NCBI GenBank assembly: GCA_004210455.1
Contig: SEFA01000059.1
Span: 1-41,039, forward strand
DNA length: 41,039 bases
Direction of reading: 5' to 3'
Source of the DNA: Rubrivivax sp.
Lineage (GTDB): Bacteria; Pseudomonadota; Gammaproteobacteria; Burkholderiales; Burkholderiaceae_C
This document shows, one piece after another, positions 1 through 8,000 of this stretch; within the stretch, counting starts at the first letter, position 1, and every line of letters begins with the position of its first letter. The position numbers and the translations under genes were made by a program. A model generated the notes under the pieces. It was not told the origin of the DNA. It searched no databases and saw nothing but the letters and a program-made list of their open reading frames with translations.

Positions 1-15
1 GCCCCGTTCCCCCTC

Positions 16-1515
16 ATGCCCCAACAACGCTGTTCCACCGGCATCTCCGGCCTGGATGACATCCTCCAGGGCGGCCTGCCGCAAGGTCACCTCTACCTCT
101 TCGAGGGCGAGCCGGGCACCGGCAAGACCACCCTGGGCATGCATTTCCTGCTGGCAGGACTGGCCGCCGGCGAGTCGGGGCTCTATGTCACCTTGTCCGA
201 GACCGCCAACGAACTCAAGGAAGTTGCGAAGTCCCACGGCTGGGACCTCGATCAGGCCGGTCTGGAGGTGTTTGAGTTGGTCAGCGCGGAGCAGCTTGGC
301 CCGGACGCAGAGCAGTCCATCATCCACCCCGCCGAGCTGGAGCTGAACCAGACGGTCCAGGGCGTGATGGCGCGCATCCAGGCAGACCGCCCCCAGCGCG
401 TCGTCTTCGACAGCCTGTCGGAGATGCGGCTGCTCGCGCAGGATCCGCTGCGCTACCGGCGCCAGGTGCTGGCGCTCAAGCATTTCTTCGCACGGCACGA
501 CTGCACCGTGCTGATGCTGGACGACCTGAGCGCCGCCACCGGCGACATGCAGTTGCGCAGCATCGCCCACGGCGTCGTCTGGCTGCAGCAGATCGTGGGC
601 GAGTACGGCGCGGACAAGCGCTTCCTGCGCGTGGCGAAGATGCGGGGCATCGGCTTCCGCAGCGGAGAGCATGATTTCACCCTGAAGACCGGCGGACTGG
701 AGGTGTTCCCTCGCCTGATCGCGGCCGAGCACCACAAGACCTTCACGTCGGAGAACGTCAGCACGGGGAACGAGGCCTTCGACGCCGCGCTGGGCGGCGG
801 CCTGGCCCGCGGCAGCAACACGCTGTTCGTCGGACCGTCCGGCGTCGGCAAGACCACCACCGCGATCGCGTGCGTCCATGCGGCCCTCCGGCGGGGCGAG
901 AAGGCGGCGTACTACCTCTTCGACGAGGGCCTGGGCACACTGCTGCCGCGCGCGAAGGCGCTGGGCTACCCGCTGCAGGACTACATGGACGACGAGCAGT
1001 TCCTGCTCAGCGCGCTGGATCCCGCGGAAGTCACCGCCGGCGAGTTCGCTTCGCGCGTGCGGCGCTCGGTCGAGCAGGACGGCGTGCGCACGGTGGTGAT
1101 CGACAGCCTCAACGCCTACCTGCAGGCGATGCCCGGCGGCAAATTCCTGATGCTGCAGATGCATGAACTGCTGACCTACCTCAACCAGCGCGGGGTGATG
1201 ACCATCCTGGTGCTCGGCCAGCACGGCATCCTCGGTCAGGGGCGGCTCGACATCGACCTGAGCTATCTGAGCGACGCGGTCGTGCTGTTCCGGTACTTCG
1301 AGGCCCGCGGCAACCTGCTCAAGGCGGTCTCGGTCGCCAAGAGCCGCACCAACAAGCACGCCAACACCATCCATGAGTTCCGGCTGGGCGGGCAGGGCGT
1401 GGAGGTCGGCGTGGCGCTGACGGACTTCGAGGGCGTGGTGTCCGGTGTCTCCCGGTACGCCGGCGACATGGCGCTGCTGGCCGACGGCGATGACGATCAG
1501 CGCAGCGCTGGATGA
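16..1515 (+). CDS. KaiC-like tandem RecA-fold ATPase
   Basis: Two KaiC/RAD55-type ATPase domains in tandem (499 aa), as in circadian KaiC. Walker A motifs are GEPGTGKTT at residues 31-39 and GPSGVGKTT at 273-281, each opening a domain that begins with an STGxxxxD-like stretch. Compared from memory with cyanobacterial KaiC, the catalytic acidic pair of the first domain reads SET (61-63), so one Glu is missing, while the second keeps DE (303-304). The region matching the phosphorylation loop reads DLSYLSD (414-420), keeping a Ser but with Tyr in place of the neighbouring Thr. The frame is open to the window edge and no ribosome site is visible before the ATG, so the start may lie further upstream. 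It overlaps the next gene by 4 bases. No kaiA or kaiB is present, so a clock role is not implied; an ATP-driven signalling switch is more likely. Confidence 0.9.
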   Translation: MPQQRCSTGISGLDDILQGGLPQGHLYLFEGEPGTGKTTLGMHFLLAGLAAGESGLYVTLSETANELKEVAKSHGWDLDQAGLEVFELVSAEQLGPDAEQSIIHPAELELNQTVQGVMARIQADRPQRVVFDSLSEMRLLAQDPLRYRRQVLALKHFFARHDCTVLMLDDLSAATGDMQLRSIAHGVVWLQQIVGEYGADKRFLRVAKMRGIGFRSGEHDFTLKTGGLEVFPRLIAAEHHKTFTSENVSTGNEAFDAALGGGLARGSNTLFVGPSGVGKTTTAIACVHAALRRGEKAAYYLFDEGLGTLLPRAKALGYPLQDYMDDEQFLLSALDPAEVTAGEFASRVRRSVEQDGVRTVVIDSLNAYLQAMPGGKFLMLQMHELLTYLNQRGVMTILVLGQHGILGQGRLDIDLSYLSDAVVLFRYFEARGNLLKAVSVAKSRTNKHANTIHEFRLGGQGVEVGVALTDFEGVVSGVSRYAGDMALLADGDDDQRSAG

Positions 1516-3170
1516 CGAGCGCCTTCGAATCCCGCGTGATCGTCCTGGCACCGTTCGGCCGGGATGCCCGGGTGATCGCCGAGGTGGTGACGGGCCTGGC
1601 GCCGGCCCACCCCGTCCACACGCCGGAACAGCTGCTGACGGCGCTGAACGAGGGCGCAGCGGCGGCCGTCGTGACGGAGGAGGCCCTCTCCATCGCGCCC
1701 GGCAGCCCGGTGCACCTCTGGCTGAGCCGGCAGCCGCCGTGGTCGGACTTCCCCTTCGTGGTCCTGACCAGCAAGCGCACCGGCCGTCGGGCGCCCAACG
1801 CGGCCACGTCGCTGCATCTGATGGGCAACGTCATCCTGCTGGAGCGCCCGCTGAGCCCCGACACCCTGCACACCGCCGTTGAGGCTGCGGTGCGCGCCCG
1901 GGCGAGGCAGTACGCGAACCGGGCGATGCTCGCCGAACTGGCGGTCGCGCACGACGCGGTGGAGCGCCTGAACCGCGAGCTCGAGGATCGCATCGAGAGC
2001 CGCACGCGGGAGCTGTCCATGGCCAACAACCGGCTCATGAACGAGATCGCGGAGCGCGAGCGGGCGCAGGCGGCGCTGCTGCAGGTCCAGAAGATGGAGG
2101 CGATGGGGCACCTGACGGGCGGCATCGCGCACGACTTCAACAACCTGCTGCACGTGATCGGCACCAACCTGGACCTGCTGGCGCGGCTGGACTGCCCGCC
2201 GCCGGCCGGCCGGATCGTCGAGGGCGCGCGTCGGACGGTGAAGCGTGGCGCGCGCCTGACCGAGCAGCTGCTGTCCTTCGCCCGCAACCAGTCGCTGGTG
2301 CCGCAGGCCACCGACGTCCACGCGTCCGTCGACGGCATGCAGGAACTGCTGATGACCTCGGTCGGATCGCGCGTGCGGATCGACCTGGACCTCGTGCATC
2401 CGCGGCCCGTCGCGCTGATCGATCCCAACCAGCTGGAGATGGCCGTCCTCAACCTCGCGCTGAACGCGCGCGATGCGATGAAGGAGGGCGGCGCCATCGT
2501 CATCTCGACGCGGGAGGTCGAGTGCGAGCGGGAGGGGCAGGTCGTGCCCGGCCTGCGGCTCACGGTGGCGGACAACGGCGCGGGCATTCCGGCGTCGATC
2601 GTCGAGCGCGTCTTCGAGCCCTTCTTCACCACCAAGGCGATGGGCAGCGGCACCGGCCTGGGCCTGGCGCAGGTGTACGGCTTCGCCAAGCAATCGGGCG
2701 GGCACGCGGAGATCGAGAGCGCGCCGGGGCGGGGGACGCAGGTGCACCTCATCTTTCCGCTGGCCACGGAGGCGCTGGCGGCGGAAACCGAGGCCGACGG
2801 CGCCGGGCTGGTGACGCCGAGCCAGGAGATCCTGGTGGTGGAGGACGACGACGAGGTGCGCCATTCCATCGTCCAGAGCCTGGAGCTGCTGGGTCATCGG
2901 GTGACGGCGGTGGCCAACGGCGCGGAGGCGCTGATCCGGCTCGGCGAGCGCCAGCCGAGCCTGCTGATCGTGGACTACGTGATGCCGGGCATGAACGGCG
3001 GTGAGCTGATCCGCCGCGTGCAGGACGCGTGGCCGACGATCCCGATCATCCTGGCGACGGGCTATGCGGACATGGACAAGGTCGGCCAGGTGCTGGGCGC
3101 GCGGTCCATCCTGAAGAAGCCGTTCCGCGTGGATGCGCTGGCGGAGGCGGTGCACCTGGCGGTGGCCTGA
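1512..3170 (+). CDS. hybrid histidine kinase with C-terminal receiver
   Basis: Soluble hybrid sensor kinase (552 aa). Residues 1-130 look like a receiver-type domain without a clear phospho-acceptor. A coiled coil of about 135-195 leads to the H box (GGIAHDFNN, His207), then the N box (NLALNARD, about 314-321), G1 (DNGAGIP, 354-360) and G2 (GSGTGLGLA, about 378-386). A full receiver domain follows (440-552) with acidic residues EDDD near 444, acceptor Asp488 (IVDYVMPG) and the conserved Lys in KKPF. There is no membrane segment, so it works in the cytoplasm. Its ATG overlaps the KaiC-like stop (ATGA), implying translational coupling and a shared signalling task. The output partner is not in the window. 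Confidence 0.92.
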   Translation: MTSAFESRVIVLAPFGRDARVIAEVVTGLAPAHPVHTPEQLLTALNEGAAAAVVTEEALSIAPGSPVHLWLSRQPPWSDFPFVVLTSKRTGRRAPNAATSLHLMGNVILLERPLSPDTLHTAVEAAVRARARQYANRAMLAELAVAHDAVERLNRELEDRIESRTRELSMANNRLMNEIAERERAQAALLQVQKMEAMGHLTGGIAHDFNNLLHVIGTNLDLLARLDCPPPAGRIVEGARRTVKRGARLTEQLLSFARNQSLVPQATDVHASVDGMQELLMTSVGSRVRIDLDLVHPRPVALIDPNQLEMAVLNLALNARDAMKEGGAIVISTREVECEREGQVVPGLRLTVADNGAGIPASIVERVFEPFFTTKAMGSGTGLGLAQVYGFAKQSGGHAEIESAPGRGTQVHLIFPLATEALAAETEADGAGLVTPSQEILVVEDDDEVRHSIVQSLELLGHRVTAVANGAEALIRLGERQPSLLIVDYVMPGMNGGELIRRVQDAWPTIPIILATGYADMDKVGQVLGARSILKKPFRVDALAEAVHLAVA

Positions 3171-3213
3171 GCGTCACGGGCGACGCCGTTGCGTGCACCG
3201 AGCCGAACTGGAA

Positions 3214-3555
3214 TCAGGACGCCGGATCGAAGAAGAACACACGGAGTTCCTGCTGGCAGCGACAGGCCTTGGCGATGCGCGCGGCCCAGTCGACGGCCGC
3301 CTCGCGCGAGGGCAGCTCCAGCACGCAGAATCCGCCGTTGAGCGCGGGGGCCCCGGGATAGCCGCCGTCGGCGACGCTGCCGTCCCCGGAGACGAGCACC
3401 GGGGGAACGCTCTCGTCGATGCCGCCGGCGAAGACATAGACGCCGGCTGCTTTCGCCTCCTCGACCACCGCGTGGGAGTCGCGGACCACCGCGTCCCATT
3501 CCCCGTCGGGGACGACCATCGCGGCGCTGGGGAAGGAGATCAGGTACTTGGCCAT
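3214..3555 (-). CDS. YCII-related (YciI-like) protein
   Basis: Small cytoplasmic protein of 113 aa with the YCII/DGPF-type ferredoxin-like fold pattern: MAKYLISF at the start, then an acidic helix, a GG-rich central strand (FAGGID) and the ending LNGGFCVLELPSREAAVDWA. The start is the ATG at 3555, preceded by GAGGA at proper spacing; the same frame runs far upstream on the minus strand, but that part is antisense to the AraC gene. Proteins of this family often sit beside regulators or ECF sigma factors and their reaction is mostly unknown. It is divergent from the AraC-type regulator, with a 20-bp palindrome between them. Confidence 0.85.
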   Translation of the reverse strand: MAKYLISFPSAAMVVPDGEWDAVVRDSHAVVEEAKAAGVYVFAGGIDESVPPVLVSGDGSVADGGYPGAPALNGGFCVLELPSREAAVDWAARIAKACRCQQELRVFFFDPAS

Positions 3556-3572
3556 GTCGTGTCCTCGTTTCA

Positions 3573-3592
3573 CACGGAGGATATCCTCTGTG
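3573..3592. promoter_or_regulatory. 20-bp palindrome in a divergent intergenic region
   Basis: CACGGAGGATATCCTCTGTG is an inverted repeat with one mismatched pair and a perfect 12-bp core (3577-3588). It lies 17 bases before the YCII start and about 80 bases before the AraC-type start, a typical place for a dimer-binding operator. Its identity as an operator is inferred from symmetry and position only. Confidence 0.5.
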
Positions 3593-3672
3593 CGCCCGAC
3601 TCCCCGATGAGGCCCGTTTGGCACATCTCCACCGACAACTCCGACCTCGACGCCGGGTGAGTGCCTGAATCC

Positions 3673-4326
3673 ATGACGACCGGCATCACCGTGCACGGCG
3701 CCTTTGAGCGGTTGGCGCGTCATCGCCACGGCGAGGGTTACGTCGCGCTGGTGCTCGCCGGCGGCTACATGGAGGCCGGCGATCGCGGCCGCCTGCGCGT
3801 CGAGGCCGGCCAGGCCGTGTTCCATGGCCAGCACGAGTCGCATCTGAACGAGTTCTTCCGCGCGGGCGCCCGCGTGCTGAATCTGCCGTCGACCGGGGCC
3901 GACAACGGCCAGGCGTTCGGTCAGGTCGATGACCCCGACGCGATTGCCCGGCTCGCCGAGCGGGATCCGGACGAGGCCGCCCGATTGCTGTGCCGGACCT
4001 TCCGTGCTTCGACGGTTCGACTGGGTGACTGGCCGGATCTGCTGGCGGCGGCGCTCGCGGAGGATCCGACTCTCGGACTGGCCGAGTGGGCCGACACCAT
4101 GGGCATCGCGCCGCAATCGCTCAGCCGTGGCTTTCACCGTGCCTACGGCATCAGTCCGAAACGCTACCGCCTGGAGTTGCGAACGCTGAAGGCATTGCGC
4201 CAACTGCCCGGATGGCAGGGGTCGATGGCGACGCTCGCCGCCGAGATGGGCTTCGCCGATCAGGCGCACCTGACACGCGCCGTCGTTGCCCTGACCGGGC
4301 GGACGCCGACGCGCTGGCTGGGTTAA
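3673..4326 (+). CDS. AraC-family transcriptional regulator
   Basis: About 217 aa. The N-terminal half resembles a cupin-type sensing domain (RHRHGEGYVALVLAGGY, then HGQHESHLN). The C-terminal half carries two helix-turn-helix units of the AraC/XylS type: LAEWADTMGIAPQSLSRGFH then YGISPKRYR, and later LAAEMGFADQAHLTRA ending in TGRTPTRW. An upstream GTG at 3661 in the same frame is an alternative start; neither has a strong ribosome site. It is divergent from the YCII gene and 43 bases ahead of the next gene on the same strand. Its targets are unknown, the neighbours being the obvious candidates. Confidence 0.85.
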   Translation: MTTGITVHGAFERLARHRHGEGYVALVLAGGYMEAGDRGRLRVEAGQAVFHGQHESHLNEFFRAGARVLNLPSTGADNGQAFGQVDDPDAIARLAERDPDEAARLLCRTFRASTVRLGDWPDLLAAALAEDPTLGLAEWADTMGIAPQSLSRGFHRAYGISPKRYRLELRTLKALRQLPGWQGSMATLAAEMGFADQAHLTRAVVALTGRTPTRWLG

Positions 4327-4369
4327 GTCCGTTCAAGCAGGGATCGTCCCGCGTGCCTAGCATCGAGGC

Positions 4370-5575
4370 ATGCAACGACGAACCTTCCTCCATCTGCCGC
4401 TGCTCGCTTCGGGGGCATCCCTGCCCGCCGTCGAGTCCCTCGGCGCCCAGACCCGGACCAACCGCACGCGATGGCGGGTGCGGGCTTCCGAAGGCTTCGA
4501 TGCGATCGCCTTCCTGGGGCCGCTCTCCGGCACGCCGCTGTACCTGGACTTCTACAGCGACGACGCCGCGGTCTTCTCGCCTCGCCTGCCGCAGGCGGTG
4601 CGCAGCGACGTGGCGCGGTTGTGGAACGAAGCGACGAAGGACGGCTTCGGCCTGCTCGGTCCCAACCTGCAGGTGCTGTTTTCCGCCGACGGGCACGACG
4701 CCACGATCGCCACGCTGCTGACCGCGCTCCGGGCGCGGCAGACGGCCATCCTGCCGGGCTACAAGGCCAGCAGCTACTGGAGCGAAGAGGACTGGGCCTG
4801 GTTCGATCGCGCGGCGCCTCGCCTCGATGCGATCTTCAGCGCGATGCAGCGCGCAGGATTCGCCGCCTTCCGCAAGGAGCGGATCGGCGATAACCTGGAC
4901 CGGCGCATCGCCGAAGTGGGGCGGGCGCTGGCCGGTTTCGACGTGATCTCATGGCAGGAAAAGCTGACCGGCCGCCGCTTCGAGCCGGAGATCCAGATCG
5001 TGCTGCTGCAGTTCTCCAAACCGCACGGCATCAAGGTGCAGGGTCAGACCTTCCTGCAGGCGGCCGACTACGACACCGCGACCACGGTGCGGATCGCCGC
5101 GCACGAGATGCTCCATCCGCCGATGCCGATGGACGGCCCGGCGGCGACCGCGGCGCTTGCCGCGTTCGGTCGCGATCCGCTGATCACGAGGATCGTGCGC
5201 GACCACGATCCGCGCTGGGGCTATACGACGCTGAAAGGGCTGATGGACGAGGACCTGTGCCAGGCCCTGGACCAGATGATCAGCGAGGCGCTGGGCGTGG
5301 CCCGCAATCCGGCGGACCGCTGGCGCAAGTCGGACGACGGCATCCACGTGATCGCCGCCGGACTGTATGGGTTGCTGCGACAGGACCGATGGGTGGAGAA
5401 GGGCGGATCGATCGAACGCTGGCTTGCCGACGCCGCTGCGCGGGGTCGATTGGATCCGGCGACGTTCCATCCGGCCGCGGCGCGGGTGCTGGAGCGACCC
5501 GTCGATGCGCTGTGGCCGTTGCCGGCCGTACCCGCGATCGAGGTGCCGGCGAAGGGCGCGTCGACTCCCGGCTGA
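4370..5575 (+). CDS. exported protein with HExxH motif, unknown family
   Basis: 401 aa. It begins MQRRTFLHLPLLASGAS, a short twin-arginine-like leader (RRTFL) with a hydrophobic stretch, suggesting export. HEMLH at residues 245-249 matches the HExxH zinc-binding motif, sitting after a predicted strand/helix boundary (TTVRIAAHEMLHPP). MDEDLCQALDQMISEAL (292-308) contains acidic residues that could supply the third zinc ligand. I do not recognise the family. A metallopeptidase-like role is an inference from the motif and likely periplasmic location. It starts 43 bases after the AraC-type regulator on the same strand, so the two may be co-transcribed. Confidence 0.75.
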   Translation: MQRRTFLHLPLLASGASLPAVESLGAQTRTNRTRWRVRASEGFDAIAFLGPLSGTPLYLDFYSDDAAVFSPRLPQAVRSDVARLWNEATKDGFGLLGPNLQVLFSADGHDATIATLLTALRARQTAILPGYKASSYWSEEDWAWFDRAAPRLDAIFSAMQRAGFAAFRKERIGDNLDRRIAEVGRALAGFDVISWQEKLTGRRFEPEIQIVLLQFSKPHGIKVQGQTFLQAADYDTATTVRIAAHEMLHPPMPMDGPAATAALAAFGRDPLITRIVRDHDPRWGYTTLKGLMDEDLCQALDQMISEALGVARNPADRWRKSDDGIHVIAAGLYGLLRQDRWVEKGGSIERWLADAAARGRLDPATFHPAAARVLERPVDALWPLPAVPAIEVPAKGASTPG

Positions 5576-5683
5576 GCGCGGCCTCCGGCAGTTCAACCGC
5601 TCAATCCGCCACTCGCGACACGCTGATCCTTGGAAGCCTGGGAGCCGCCTACAACGCCTCCTGGAGCAAACGGAGGATTGAAC

Positions 5684-6019
5684 ATGCAGGCAGTTTCCAG
5701 CGTGGCCGCGGGCGAGGAGCGCGTGACCGCGACCGTCCCTAGGAAGAGGAGTTACTTCATGGCCAGCGCAGCCACGGTCCTGGCCATCGCGATCGCCGCG
5801 GCGGCGACCTGGCTCACTTCGATGAGCTTCGTCGAGGCCTACGGCATCGGTGCGACGCACTTCGGTCAAGCGACCGATCCCTCCAAGCGGGTGGGCCCGG
5901 GCATGGAGATGCTCGTCCTGGACGCTGTTGCGCTGTTGTTCGTCGCCGTGCTGGCGCGGGCGGCGTATCGGGGCTTCAAATCACCCCCTTTGCCTTCGCG
6001 TAGTGGTACGCCCCGTTGA
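5684..6019 (+). CDS. small membrane protein, unknown
   Basis: 111 aa from the ATG at 5684, chosen because GGAGG lies 7 bases upstream; a longer frame begins at 5630. Two hydrophobic segments are visible: about residues 27-47 (ASAATVLAIAIAAAATWL) and about 78-95 (MLVLDAVALLFVAVLARAA). The last dozen residues (SPPLPSRSGTPR) are encoded by DNA that on the other strand reads as the end of a decayed gene, so the C-terminus may be recent. Family not recognised. Confidence 0.6.
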   Translation: MQAVSSVAAGEERVTATVPRKRSYFMASAATVLAIAIAAAATWLTSMSFVEAYGIGATHFGQATDPSKRVGPGMEMLVLDAVALLFVAVLARAAYRGFKSPPLPSRSGTPR

Positions 6020-6068
6020 TCCCCGCCGGGGACAGCACGTCGTAGGGGACGTTGCCGAAGCAAGCAAT
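5976..6068 (-). pseudogene. C-terminal remnant of an unknown gene
   Basis: Read on the minus strand this segment encodes a tail with FGNVPYDVLSP and AGINGAYHYAKAKGVI followed by a stop at 5976-5978. Almost every codon ends in G or C, which is the coding signature of this genome. The longer minus-strand frame upstream is only antisense to the permease gene, so just the last 30 or so codons look real. It overlaps the 3' end of the 111-residue membrane protein. I could not name the parent family. Confidence 0.4.
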
Positions 6069-6182
6069 GTGGGAAGTTGAGTGGTTCGGATACTCGTCCG
6101 TCGCGCGGCGACGACGGAGTCCGCCGCGCGGGCCGGAGCGTCGGTAGCATCGCGCGTCCCCGTCCGAGCCTCCGTTCTCCCC

Positions 6183-7544
6183 ATGCCCCTGTCCGTTCCA
6201 ACCGGCGCCGAGCCCCAGCGCATCCTCGACGTCCGCCACGCGATGGCGCTGTGCATCGGCATGGTCGTCGGCGCGGGCATCTTCAAGACCTCGCCGATGG
6301 TGGCGCAGTTCCTGGCCACGCCCGAGCAGCTCTACCTCGCCTGGGCCCTGGGCGGGGTGCTGTCCTTCATCGGTGGCCTGTGCTTCGCGGAACTCGCCGC
6401 GGCCTTCCCGGACGCCGGCGGCGACTACCATTTCCTGCGCCGCGCTTTTGGCGCGCGGATGGGTTTCCTGTTCGCGTGGTCGCGCTTCGCGGTGATCCAC
6501 ACGGGGTCGATGGCGCTGCTCGGTTTCGTCTTCGGTGATTACCTGGCGCAGGTCGTCGACCTCTCCCCGTGGTTCGGCGAGTACGTCAGCGCGTGGCTCG
6601 CGGGCGGGCTCATCGTCGCGCTGACCGGGCTCAACCTGCTTGGCGTGCGTGTGGGGCTGGGCACGCAGCTCGGCCTGACGACGCTGGTCATCGGCGGGCT
6701 GTTGCTGCTGGGCGCCGGCGCCGGGGTGCAGCTGTGGCAAGGACTGGCACCGGTCGCACCCGCCCGGTTGGGCGCCCCCAGCGCCGCGACGGTCTCCTGG
6801 GGGACGGCGATGGTGTTCGTGTTCCTCGCTTACGGCGGCTGGAGCGATGCGGCCACCTTGTCCGCCGAAATGAAGGATCCGCGCCGCGGCATCGTGCGCG
6901 CACTGCTGCTGGGCCTGGGCACGGTGACGGCGCTGTACTTGCTCGCGAACTGGGCGTACGTGCGCGTGCTCGGCATGGACGGACTCGCGGCGAGCGCCGC
7001 GCCGGCGGCGGACGCCATGCGCGTCGTGTTCGGACGCGGCGCGGAACTGGTGATGGTCGGCGTGGTGACCTTGACGGCCCTGTCGGTGATGAACGCGATC
7101 CTGATCGCAGGGCCCCGCACGACCTACGCCGCGGCGCGGGATCTGGCGGCGGAACTGCAGCTCGCGCGCTGGGACGCCCATCGCGGCACCCCGACGGTGG
7201 CGGTGATCGCCACCAGCGGCATGGCGCTGGCGCTGGTCGCGTTCGGCGCGGCGACGCGCGGCGGGTTCTCGACGATGGTGGACTACCTGTCGCCGGTGTA
7301 CTGGTGCTTCATGACGCTCAGCGGACTGGCCGTGCTGGTGCTGCGCCGCAAGGCGCCGGAACATCCGCGACCGTTCCGCGTGCCGCTGTACCCGGTGCTG
7401 CCGCTGCTGTTCATCGCATGCAGCGCCTACGTGCTGTGGTCCAGTGTCGTCTACGTCAGTTCGGGCGCGATCGTCGGCGTGGCGGTGCTGGCCGCGGGCG
7501 CGCTGCTGCTGTGGGGCTACTGGCGGCTGCGCCGGCCGCGCTGA
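6183..7544 (+). CDS. APC-family amino acid permease
   Basis: 453 aa integral membrane transporter of the amino acid-polyamine-organocation superfamily. The first helix carries the family GAGIF motif (residues 30-34, GMVVGAGIFKTSP), followed by about twelve hydrophobic segments. The motif GGWSDAATLSAEMKDPRRG is the usual helix 6 and loop of YfnA/SteT-like members. The ATG at 6183 puts helix 1 near the N-terminus as in relatives; the frame opens further upstream at 6081 but adds an Arg/Ala-rich stretch unlike the family. The substrate cannot be read from the sequence; small neutral amino acids are common for such proteins. Confidence 0.88.
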   Translation: MPLSVPTGAEPQRILDVRHAMALCIGMVVGAGIFKTSPMVAQFLATPEQLYLAWALGGVLSFIGGLCFAELAAAFPDAGGDYHFLRRAFGARMGFLFAWSRFAVIHTGSMALLGFVFGDYLAQVVDLSPWFGEYVSAWLAGGLIVALTGLNLLGVRVGLGTQLGLTTLVIGGLLLLGAGAGVQLWQGLAPVAPARLGAPSAATVSWGTAMVFVFLAYGGWSDAATLSAEMKDPRRGIVRALLLGLGTVTALYLLANWAYVRVLGMDGLAASAAPAADAMRVVFGRGAELVMVGVVTLTALSVMNAILIAGPRTTYAAARDLAAELQLARWDAHRGTPTVAVIATSGMALALVAFGAATRGGFSTMVDYLSPVYWCFMTLSGLAVLVLRRKAPEHPRPFRVPLYPVLPLLFIACSAYVLWSSVVYVSSGAIVGVAVLAAGALLLWGYWRLRRPR

Positions 7545-7581
7545 GGCCCGTGAGCATCATTGAAGCCGGTGCTCAGCAGAC

Positions 7582-7615
7582 GAGAAAAAGCCCGGGAGGC
7601 GGGACTCCCGGACTT
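7582..7615 (-). terminator. rho-independent terminator
   Basis: On the minus strand a stem with arms CCGGGAG (7592-7598) and CTCCCGG (7605-7611), extended by AAG/CTT pairs, is followed directly by CTTTTTC. It lies about 100 bases after the stop of the 52-residue membrane protein and would end that transcript; it also faces the permease gene. Confidence 0.75.
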
Positions 7616-7711
7616 GAAATGCTCGGAAGAGCACACGGCAAAGGTCGACGTCAGGATCGCCCCTCCGTTGCGCCTCGGCTACGACGCGATGCGCAGGTGC
7701 TTATGCGCCTG

Positions 7712-7870
7712 TCACCAGGCGTCGTCCTTGTCCCGCTGCGCGAGTTCTTCCTCGCTCATGGTCGCGTCGCGCCGGGCGGCGCGTCTGACGCTGCTGTACA
7801 GCGCGATCAGCAGGCCTGCCACGAGGACGCCGCCCAGGAGCACGGGGCCCCAGTCCGATGTCGTTTCCAT
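7712..7870 (-). CDS. 52-residue single-pass membrane protein
   Basis: Starts METTSDWGPVLLGG, then one hydrophobic segment (about residues 9-26, ending LLIALYSS), a basic stretch (VRRAARRD) that would sit in the cytoplasm, and a charged tail (SEEELAQRDKDDAW). A GA-rich ribosome site (GAGGGAGAGGA) touches the ATG, and a hairpin terminator follows downstream, so it looks like an independent gene. It is divergent from the OsmC gene. Function unknown. Confidence 0.65.
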   Translation of the reverse strand: METTSDWGPVLLGGVLVAGLLIALYSSVRRAARRDATMSEEELAQRDKDDAW

Positions 7871-7933
7871 TCCTCTCCCTCAACCTCATCTCAATTTCCT
7901 GTCAGTCTAAATGTTGGGCACCGCACAGAACCT

Positions 7934-7949
7934 CCCCTTTGTGCGGGGG
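7934..7949. promoter_or_regulatory. GC-flanked motif shared with 40991-41006
   Basis: CCCCTTTGTGCGGGGG differs at one base from CCCCTTGGTGCGGGGG near the right end of the window. It lies between the divergent 52-residue protein gene and the OsmC gene, 52 bases before the OsmC ATG. The C and G runs could pair around a short loop. A regulatory role is an inference from the repeat and the position. Confidence 0.35.
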
Positions 7950-8000
7950 GGGGTGAACCGCTGATCTGATCTACTGGGGTCCCAACAGGAGCTACCCAGA

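Noticed and set aside
1497-3155. 552-codon open frame on the minus strand
   Set aside because: It is antisense to the hybrid kinase, which has all kinase motifs; the reverse product is Arg/His/Gln-rich with no domain.
5976-7364. 462-codon minus-strand frame
   Set aside because: Only the last 30 codons look like protein; the rest mirrors the permease gene.
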